Shown here in pieces: positions 1 through 6,100 of a stretch of DNA of 6,361 nucleotides. The notes below the pieces were generated by a model that saw only the letters and a program-made list of their open reading frames with translations, was not told the origin of the DNA and did no database searches. Source of the stretch: Candidatus Wallbacteria bacterium (GTDB taxonomy: Bacteria; Muiribacteriota; UBA6191; JACPRK01); the NCBI GenBank assembly GCA_016199905.1, contig JACQFU010000430.1:1-6361 (forward strand), read 5' to 3'. A program made the position numbers and the translations under genes. How positions within the stretch are numbered: position 1 is the first letter of the stretch; every line of letters starts with the position of its first letter.

Positions 1-2
1 AC

Positions 3-34
3 GACCCCCTGGCACGTCACGTCGCCAGGGGGTC
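3..34. repeat. Perfect 11-bp inverted repeat (hairpin) at the window edge
   Basis: GACCCCCTGGC (3-13) is the exact reverse complement of GCCAGGGGGTC (24-34), with a 10-nt loop between them. This would make a very stable GC-rich hairpin. No T-tract follows on the + strand (tgacattcg), so it is not a classical intrinsic terminator for + transcription. A terminator for a - strand transcript cannot be judged because the flank lies outside the window. The right arm runs into TCTGAC, which recurs at 62-67 and, inverted, at 93-98. A REP/MITE-like palindromic element is therefore the other likely reading. Confidence 0.6.
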
Positions 35-61
35 TGACATTCGCGTTGAAGTGGATCAGTT

Positions 62-98
62 TCTGACCGGCGCCGACAATCGAAGGGGTCCGGTCAGA
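62..98. repeat. Perfect 9-bp inverted repeat sharing the TCTGAC core
   Basis: TCTGACCGG (62-70) is the reverse complement of CCGGTCAGA (90-98), with a 19-nt loop between them. With the hairpin at 3-34 it forms a palindromic block that ends about 25 bp before the first recognisable helicase-family codons. I infer that both belong to one small repeat element, or its remnant, lying where the 5' part of the neighbouring gene should be. Its copy number in the genome cannot be seen from here. Confidence 0.45.
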
Positions 99-123
99 GG
101 ATCGAGCTGCGATTGGGTCGAGC

Positions 124-927
124 TTGGCGAGGAGACTGATTGATGAGATCGTCGTTGTCTTGGCGAACCCGGAGCTCTCAGTCGACGCTCCGACAGAGCC
201 CGGGAGGATTCTGCAGGCCGTGCTGGGTCATCGCCCGGACGGCGGCGTCGCGGAGATTCAGCAACCGCTGATTCCGCTTCTGGACACGACGTTGCTTACC
301 AACTCGCCGGGAGAGCCCAGGGTGGGGAGCCAGTTGCTGGCAGAGATCGCCTCGGCCGACCGCATCGACGTCGTCATGGCATTCATCCGCCGCAGCGGGA
401 TCAGGCCTCTTCTTGCTGCGCTCCGTGCACACTGCGAGAGCGGTCGGCCGCTGCGCGTACTGACCACGACCTATACGGGTTCAACGGAAGCCGAGGCGCT
501 GGATAGCTTGCGGGCGATCGGCGCCCAGGTGCGGATCTCCTATGACACCAGCACGACGAGGCTCCATGCCAAGGCTTGGCTCTTCCATCGTTTGTCCGGG
601 TACTCAACCGCCTACATCGGCTCGTCCAACCTCACTCACTCGGCTCAAGTGACCGGGCTGGAGTGGAACGTTCGAGTCTCGGGGGCTCGAAATCCGGATG
701 TCATCGACAAGGTGGGCGCCGTGTTCGAGAGCTACTGGAACAGCGGCGACTTTGGCGGGTACGAGCCCGAGGAGTTCGCAAACATGCTCGGGCAGACGGG
801 TCGCCAGGGCCCGGTGTTGCTGCTCAGTCCCATCGAGGCGCGGCTCGAGCCGTTTCAGGAGCGTCTGCTCGAACAGATCGAGCTCGCCCGCCTGAGAGAC
901 AGAGTTGAGGACCCTGCCGGGATGTGA
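124..927 (+). CDS. PLD-like nuclease domain fragment (N-terminal part of the broken helicase)
   Basis: This open frame of 267 residues starts at a TTG. No ATG or GTG lies upstream in the frame, which is open back to a TGA at 64-66, and no convincing ribosome site precedes 124, so the start is uncertain and may be an artefact of truncation. Residues about 45-205 form a PLD-like domain. The half-site is H148-x-K150 in LHAKAWLFHR, followed by GSSN at 166-169 and a second conserved stretch, GLEWNVRVS. The Asp of the classical HxKxxxxD motif is replaced by His, which from memory is usual in this family. Residues 234-254 are the lead-in to the helicase, which then breaks off. The last residues (VEDPAGM, then TGA) already belong to helicase domain 2. 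If translated, the product would be a lone PLD domain, possibly dimerising as PLD half-site proteins do. I consider it a gene fragment, but residual nuclease function cannot be excluded. Confidence 0.7.
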   Translation: MARRLIDEIVVVLANPELSVDAPTEPGRILQAVLGHRPDGGVAEIQQPLIPLLDTTLLTNSPGEPRVGSQLLAEIASADRIDVVMAFIRRSGIRPLLAALRAHCESGRPLRVLTTTYTGSTEAEALDSLRAIGAQVRISYDTSTTRLHAKAWLFHRLSGYSTAYIGSSNLTHSAQVTGLEWNVRVSGARNPDVIDKVGAVFESYWNSGDFGGYEPEEFANMLGQTGRQGPVLLLSPIEARLEPFQERLLEQIELARLRDRVEDPAGM

Positions 928-1019
928 GCCTTGGGGTTTTGCGTCGGCGTGGAGCATGCCCGGTTCATGGCTCGAGTCTTTCGAGAAAACGGCATCGCGG
1001 CAGTCGCCGTGTCCGCTGA
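928..1019 (+). pseudogene. Stranded piece of SF2 helicase domain 2
   Basis: Immediately after the TGA at 925-927, the same frame continues with ALGFCVGVEHARFMARVFRE and then NGIAAVAVSADSS. This is the opening of the second RecA-like domain in DUF3427-family helicases, where the residue before ALGFC is normally Arg. A single CGA-to-TGA transition would explain the stop. After about position 1022 this frame loses all resemblance to the family, while the frame at positions divisible by three gains it with QLGRGLRKTDGK. No start codon or ribosome site supports separate translation of this piece. Confidence 0.7.
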
Positions 1020-1067
1020 CAGCTCGGTCGAGGTCTCCGCAAGACGGACGGCAAGACCACTTGCACC

Positions 1068-2213
1068 GTGCTCGACTTCGTTGGGCGTCACCACATTGAG
1101 TTTCGTCTCGACCGCCGCTTCCGGGCGCTCTTGGGAGGTAGCCGCAAGGATCTCGAACGCCAGATCGCGGATGATTTTCCGTTTCTACCCGCGGGCTGTC
1201 ACATGGAGCTCGACCCCGTGGCCGCCGATACTGTTCTTCGGAACATTCGCGAGGCCATTCCTTCCCGGTGGACGGTAAAGGTCGAAGAGCTACGGCACCT
1301 GTCGGCCGGCGGCCGCGACGTGATGCTGGGTCACTATATCGACGAGACTGGGTTGGAGCTGCAGGATGTCTACGCGGGCAATAGGAGTTGGACCGACCTC
1401 CGCCAGGCCGCCGGCCTCCAGATTCAACCTCCCGGTCCGCAGGAGGAGAGCCTTCGTCGAGCATGTGGACGCATGCTGCATGTGGATGACCTCGAGCGGC
1501 TCGATTCCTATCGACGACTTCTCGCCTTGAGCTCGGTTCCAGATCTGGCGACGCTTTCCATCTGCGAGTATCGCCTCATCCGCATGCTCGTCGCCTCGAT
1601 CGCCGACCAAGCCCTCACAATGAAAGCGAGCCTGAGAGAAATCTGCGATCTCGTGTGGGCGCATCCCCAGGTGCGGGCCGAGCTCGTCGAACTGCTCGAG
1701 GTGCTCGAGTCCCGCGTGGATCACGTTCGGCAACCGCTCGCCACGCACGCGGACGTGCCGCTCACGATCCACTCTCGCTACACCCGGATCGAGATCCTGG
1801 CCGCGTTTGGCGTGGGCGACACCGGCTTGGTCTCGCCCTGGCAAACCGGGTGCTACTACGCGCGGGATGCCGGCGCCGACCTCTTTGCGTTCACGCTGGA
1901 CAAGACGAGTGGCCAGTTCTCGCCGACCACGCGCTACCGCGACTATGCCATCAGCCGCGAGCTAATCCACTGGGAGAGTCAGTCCGTCACTCGATCGGAT
2001 AGCGAGACAGGTCAGCGCTACCAGAAACACGCTGATCTTGGGCACGCCATCATGCTCTTCGCCCGCCTTCGCACCGCCGAACGCAGTTTCTGGTTCCTGG
2101 GTCCAGCAACTTACGTGAGCCATGAGTCTGAGCGCCCGATGGCGGTGACGTGGCGTCTCGAGTATCCACTGCCCGGCGATCTATTCGCCGTCTTCGCGGC
2201 GGCGGTGGCGTGA
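1068..2213 (+). CDS. DUF3427-domain fragment (C-terminal part of the broken helicase)
   Basis: This open frame of 381 residues can start at GTG 1068. That GTG lies inside conserved sequence (TVLDFVGRH), so it is not a natural start. The frame is open back to 1020, where it already reads QLGRGLRKTDGK, helicase motif VI. The body matches the DUF3427 C-terminal region: LDRRFRALLGGSRKDLERQI near the start, PFLPAGCHMELD, then the late HTRYRDYAIS-type and HWESQS motifs (about residues 287-305 here), FLGPATYVSHE, and the closing MAVTWRLEYPLPGDLF. There are no internal frameshifts and the end looks natural. DUF3427 has no assigned biochemical function that I can state. Without the helicase motor or its own initiation signals this is most likely a dead remnant, although good conservation of the frame suggests the damage is recent. 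Confidence 0.7.
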   Translation: MLDFVGRHHIEFRLDRRFRALLGGSRKDLERQIADDFPFLPAGCHMELDPVAADTVLRNIREAIPSRWTVKVEELRHLSAGGRDVMLGHYIDETGLELQDVYAGNRSWTDLRQAAGLQIQPPGPQEESLRRACGRMLHVDDLERLDSYRRLLALSSVPDLATLSICEYRLIRMLVASIADQALTMKASLREICDLVWAHPQVRAELVELLEVLESRVDHVRQPLATHADVPLTIHSRYTRIEILAAFGVGDTGLVSPWQTGCYYARDAGADLFAFTLDKTSGQFSPTTRYRDYAISRELIHWESQSVTRSDSETGQRYQKHADLGHAIMLFARLRTAERSFWFLGPATYVSHESERPMAVTWRLEYPLPGDLFAVFAAAVA

Positions 2214-2220
2214 AGGCGAG

Positions 2221-2245
2221 CCGAAATGCGCCCCGAAAGCGCCCC
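2221..2245 (+). repeat. Short imperfect tandem repeat (CCGAAA-GCGCC unit)
   Basis: CCGAAATGCGCC (2221-2232) is followed directly by CCGAAAGCGCC (2233-2243), which lacks one T. It lies just after the stop of the DUF3427 fragment and before the tRNA 3' end. I see no hairpin with a T-tract here, so no terminator is called for either the + strand remnant or the - strand tRNA. It may be chance in GC-rich DNA. Confidence 0.35.
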
Positions 2246-2300
2246 GACCGTCGCGAGCCCGCCTGACTTGATCCGCCGATAACCCTTTCTGGGACTTGAA

Positions 2301-2371
2301 AGGCGGCACCCGGATTCGAACCGGGGGTGACTGATTTGCAATCAGTTGCCTTACCACTTGGCGATGCCGCC
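2301..2371 (-). tRNA. tRNA-Cys (anticodon GCA)
   Basis: On the minus strand a complete 71-nt cloverleaf can be folded by eye. The acceptor stem GGCGGCA/TGCCGCC has 7 perfect pairs. The D arm has a GCC/GGC stem and GG in its loop. The anticodon stem ACTGA/TCAGT encloses the loop TTGCAAA, which gives anticodon GCA. There is a 4-nt variable loop (CACC), and a T arm CCCGG-TTCGAAT-CCGGG. The discriminator base is T (U73), the key identity base of tRNA-Cys. CCA is not encoded, since TTCA follows, so a CCA-adding enzyme must complete the 3' end. The 3' end faces the broken helicase gene and the 5' end faces the gene at 2606. No clear promoter hexamers are visible upstream on the minus strand (2372-2420). 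Confidence 0.97.
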
Positions 2372-2593
2372 GCTTGTTGCTTCTAAATCCGCAGACCCTC
2401 ACACCTCGTTCGGCGCTCCAAGACGCTCTCCGCGCACCCACCGTTGGACGCTCGAGACTCACCGGAAGCTCCGCCTGGGACGCAGGCTGACGAACCTGAT
2501 GCATATAGCGCATCGCCTGTCCCCATGGCAACATCCGTCATCGCCCACTCGCCGCACCCACGCCTCCTCTCGGCCGTCCATACTCTCGCTACT

Positions 2594-2599
2594 TATCCT
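2594..2599 (+). promoter_or_regulatory. Possible -10 element for a leaderless start at 2606
   Basis: TATCCT (TAnnnT pattern) sits 6 nt before the ATG at 2606, so transcription would begin at or next to the start codon. The bases between (AAAACC) and those upstream contain no Shine-Dalgarno sequence, which agrees with a leaderless mRNA. No good -35 hexamer is seen about 17 nt upstream. This is a weak, spacing-based call. Confidence 0.3.
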
Positions 2600-2605
2600 A
2601 AAACC

Positions 2606-3136
2606 ATGCAACTCCACTTCAAGAAAGGCCGCGACGGCCCATCGACCCTCGCCTGCGTCCGCCCCGACGGCAGCCGCACCTGGCAACGCCAACCACGAGG
2701 CCTGCCGGAACACGACCTCGCACACTTCGCCGTCGAATCCACCCTCGGACTCGCGGACGGTTTCTTCGGCCTCCTCGCCCGCGGTCACGACCTCGGTGAC
2801 TTCGCAGCCCCGGAAATTCGGCGCGCTCTGCCGCCCGAAACCGCCTGGACCGAACACGTCGTCGGCATGGTCCAGACCGACCTCGGCTCCGGCCTCCGCC
2901 GCAACGCCGACGAGCTCAACGCCGACCTGGCCGGGTTCTTCGCAGGCCAAAGCGAGACGTGTCCCCGCGTGCTCGATACCCCACAGCTCGACGCCATCCG
3001 CCGTCGCCTGGAGGGTCTACTCGCCCGCTGGCACACTCTCCCTCCCGGTCACACTTTGACACTCGTCTTCCTCAGCAACCCGCCACAGCCCAATGCAACA
3101 ACCACGGCCGTTCTTCACGCCCCCATGGTCACTTGA
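2606..3136 (+). CDS. Conserved protein of unknown function (176 aa)
   Basis: I chose ATG 2606 because the protein then opens with MQLHFKKGRDG and proceeds to DGSRTWQRQ (residues 21-29), as I recall for a family of small uncharacterised bacterial proteins. In-frame upstream starts such as ATG 2525 add a low-complexity stretch with no recognisable content. Residues 36-44 read HDLAHFAVE, which places H36, H40 and E44 four residues apart, compatible with one face of a helix. TLGLADGFFGLLARGHDLGDF follows at 46-66. The C-terminal half is predicted mainly helical and ends with a more extended, hydrophobic stretch (HTLTLVFLSNPP). There is no signal peptide or membrane segment, so it is probably cytosolic. 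The gene stands alone, diverges from the tRNA-Cys, and converges on the macroglobulin gene with an 8-bp overlap. Its coding strand is markedly C-rich. I do not recognise a function. The H/H/E pattern could bind a metal, but that is speculation. Confidence 0.75.
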   Translation: MQLHFKKGRDGPSTLACVRPDGSRTWQRQPRGLPEHDLAHFAVESTLGLADGFFGLLARGHDLGDFAAPEIRRALPPETAWTEHVVGMVQTDLGSGLRRNADELNADLAGFFAGQSETCPRVLDTPQLDAIRRRLEGLLARWHTLPPGHTLTLVFLSNPPQPNATTTAVLHAPMVT

Positions 3137-6100
3137 CGGTGGAAGGCGTCACCTTCACCTTCAAACCCTCCGCCCAGTCCTTATGCTCGTCGGTGTAGTA
3201 GAGGTACGCCCGGGAGGCAGGGCCCTCGTAGGTGCCGGGGATCGCGGCCACCAGATTCAGCACGACTGCGCGCTTCTCGCCGGGGGCCATCGAACGCCGA
3301 TACAGGATCACCTCGCGGCCTCGGGTCTCGTAGAAATCGATCGTGCCGTCCTTCGTCAGCTCCTTGAGCTGGTCGGGACGGGTCTCCAGGCCGCCCGGCA
3401 GCCCGACGATCGCCACCGTCATCGGCAGCCCCTGCTTCTCGCGGTTCACCAGTTCCGCCGTCAGGTCCACCGTCTCGCCCTCCGCCACCTCGGCCTTGGC
3501 GAGCTTCGTGGTCAGCCCGACCTGACACTTCGGAGAACTGGCCGGCTTCGAAGCGTGGTAAACGACCTGCACCGAGTAAGGCATCGGAGAACCCTCCGTC
3601 ATCTTCAACTCCAGCTTGTGCGTGCCGGGCGTCAACTGCTTGGCGAACGAGGGGAACTCGATCGCGCCCTGCCGCTCGGGAGTGAAGGGGACCTCGTCGA
3701 CGATCTTGCCGTCGAGGGAAACCACCGCCGTGCCTGCCCGCTTGGGGCGCGAGCGCGCCACGTCGTAGGCCAGCACCGCCTTGAGCGCCAGGACCGTCGC
3801 CTGCGTGGCCCCGAACCGTCCTCCCTTGCACCGCTCCAGCAGCCACTCCATCGCCTTCTCGACCCGGGCCGTGTGCGCCGGCGACCGAAGCCACGCGAGC
3901 GAGGCCAGCGACGTGGTCTCGATGTCGAGGTTCTCGTCGGACGATCGCGTGATGGACGTCTTGGCGCCAGCGACGTGGCCGTCCTTGTCCTGGAACCGCA
4001 CCAACCGATCGAGCACGCTCGCCGCGCCGCCGTCCCCCGAGCGTTGGAGGATGTTCGCGGCCAGGCCCAGGTAGTACGGATCGTCAGAGGCGGAAGCGCG
4101 CTCCTTCATGCGGGCGATCTCCTTGTCGAGGCCCTTCTCGCCGGCCTCGCAGAGCGACCATAGGATGTAGGCGTCCGTGATTTCGGGCGGCGCGGCCCCG
4201 AAAGAATCGAGCGAACGCAGGTTGCGCTCGAAGCCGCCCTTGCCGTCCCGCCGGGCCAGAAGCCAGCTCCGCGTCCGCTCGACCATCGTCTTGTCGACGG
4301 GATAGACCTGCGACATGTCGACGAACTGCATCAACCCGTACGCCGACAGGGCCTCGTGGCCCGGGTCGCCCCCGAACCACTCGTACCCCTTCGACTTGCA
4401 CTCGTAACCCGCCAAGCGGCTGTAACCGGACTCGAGAAGTCCATTGGTGCGATTGAGTAATTCGGCGTCGTCGACGCGGTGGCCCTTCAGGTACTGCATG
4501 ATCATCACGTTGGGGTAATTCGAAGAACTGGCCTGCTCGAAACAGCCGCAGGGTTCCTGCAAGAGCGCCGAAAGCGCCTGCGTCAGCACCGCAAGCGGGC
4601 TCGGGTGGAGCGCCCCCTGGGTGCGCACGCTGGCCGGGTCGACGCCCGGCGGGATCGCGATCTCGAGGGACGCCTCCTGCTCGAGCCGGCCGCCGAAGTT
4701 CAACTCTACCGGGAACCCCGCGGGCACGACCGCGATCTTGCGCGCGGCCTCGTCCTTGAACGCGCCGGCCGTGCCCCGCACGCGGAGACGGGTCTCGCCC
4801 TGATAGGCCGCGACCTCCAGCGGCAGATAGACCTTCCCGCGGCCGCCGGGCCCCAGGGCCACGGGTGCCGGTGCTTCCCCCGCGAGCGCGATGCCGGTCG
4901 TCAGCTCGGCGGCCAGCGTCGCCTCGAGCTTCTCTTCGGTGCCGTTGACGAGCGAGACCGGCACGAGCGGCCGGTCGCCGGCCGTCACCTCGAGCGGGAG
5001 CTTCGCCTCCACGTAGAACGGCTTGCGCGACTCGATGGCCGCATCGCCCTCTCCCAGGCCGCCCGCCTTCGAGACTGCGTCGGCGCGCAGCCGGAACGTC
5101 GTCACGGAATCGGAGAGTTCGAACGCGACGCTTCCCTGGCCTTTGGCGTCGGTCATCAACGCGGCATTCCAGTAGAGAGTCTCGGCAAAGTCCCGCCGCT
5201 GGGCCGAGGCCTGCGCGCGATGCGCGTACTCGCGAACAAACGCCAGCGCGGGCGCCGCGAAGCGCGGCGCGCGCAGCTGCCTCATCTTGGCCACCGCACC
5301 GACCGCTTGCGCAGGCGCGATTTCCTCCCGCTCGGCAACGCCGACATCCGCGTCCGCCATCGCCGGCTGGGCCGCAGGCTCCAGGTTCGCCGCGCGCGCG
5401 TCTTGCTCGGCGGGGGCGCCGACCGCGTCGAGCGCCGGCGGGGGCGGGGGCGCCGGGACCGCTCGCTGCGGAACCGCCATCTCAGGCGCCGCCACGGCTT
5501 CGGCCTTCTCGATGTCCGCGCCGCCGAGCGCTCCCGGGGCCATCGCCCTCGGAGCTCCGCCGGCGAATCCCAGTTCGTCCAGCAGCGCCACGGGCGCGGT
5601 CTTCAAAGCGAGCGCCCGCCTGGCTTTCTCGCCGTGCGCCTTGACGAAGGCGGCCGGGTCCTTGAAGACCAAACGGCGCCATCCCTGGGTGCCGAGCAAA
5701 AGGTCGGTTCGCCGGGCGGCCTCGTCGCCGCCGGCCAGGTAGACGTGCGAGTCGGCGAGCTCCCGGACCTCTGCTCCTAGCAGCACTTGAACGGGCAACC
5801 GCGGCGCCCGCTCGCGTTTCTCGATCGTCTCGAGCAGGGCGTCATCGACGGCGCTTAGCAGCACCGTCGCGGCGATCGGCTCGCCCGTCTCGTCGGTCGT
5901 CGAGATCTGCACAGTTACCTTTCCGCCCGGCGACGATTTCTCGGGCGCGGCAGAGACCTTGACCTGAACGGCCTTCTTCGGCTGCCGCAGGACGAGCCGT
6001 TCGGCCCGAGGAGTGCCGCTCGAGTCGAGCGCTGTGACGCGGAGAACGCCGGCCGCCTCGCCGCCGAGCTGCAGGGCGACCTCCTTGGCCGCGCCGGTTT

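Larger units (their letters stand above)
124..2213 (+). pseudogene. Decayed PLD-SF2 helicase-DUF3427 gene (helicase core deleted)
   Basis: Read through its three pieces, this stretch follows the order of the large family of about 1,000 residues with an N-terminal PLD-like nuclease domain, a DEAD/DEAH SF2 helicase and a C-terminal DUF3427 domain. Only about 700 codons remain. Piece 1 (124 to about 895) is the PLD domain plus the segment that normally precedes Walker A (SPIEARLEPFQERLLEQIE). The sequence then jumps to helicase domain 2 (about 895-1022, ALGFCVGVEHARFM), so Walker A and the DEAH motif are missing. A TGA at 925-927 replaces the expected Arg codon just before ALGFC. A second jump near 1020-1027 changes frame and lands in motif VI (QLGRGLRKTDGK). 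Piece 3 (1020-2213) carries the whole DUF3427 region to a natural TGA. The N-terminus also looks shortened, because homologues have further residues before the LARRLIDEI segment. The family assignment and the size of the missing part come from memory of the family, while the jumps, stop and frame change are visible. Helicase activity must be absent. Confidence 0.85.

Noticed and set aside
3..34. CRISPR repeat or intrinsic terminator
   Set aside because: There is only one copy without spacers, and no T-tract follows on the visible side.
925..927. Selenocysteine or stop-codon recoding at the internal TGA
   Set aside because: The expected residue there is Arg, no SECIS-like hairpin is apparent just downstream, and the frame is broken again about 95 bp later.
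604..1464. Minus-strand open frame (286 codons) across the helicase remnant
   Set aside because: The opposite strand reads clear PLD, helicase and DUF3427 motifs through the same region. This frame is Arg/Gly/Pro-rich noise.
2473..2514. Short hairpins GCCTG/CAGGC (2473-2487) and GATGC/GCATC (2498-2514) between the tRNA and the small gene
   Set aside because: The stems are only 5 bp, have no T-tract, and are expected by chance in GC-rich DNA. The 234-bp gap holds no other feature that I can support.
2346..3059. Plus-strand open frame (237 codons), Ser/Thr/Pro-rich
   Set aside because: It overlaps the tRNA-Cys and the better-supported frame from 2606, and its composition is that of an out-of-frame C-rich gene.
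3093..4163. Long plus-strand open frame (356 codons), Arg/Leu/His-rich
   Set aside because: It lies antisense to the macroglobulin coding sequence, has the composition of a high-GC shadow frame, and shows no domain pattern.
4479..5780. Long plus-strand open frame (433 codons), very Arg-rich
   Set aside because: It is antisense to the thioester, MG7 and bait regions of the macroglobulin. The arginine richness is the complement of Ala/Pro/Glu codons, and there is no start-site or family support.
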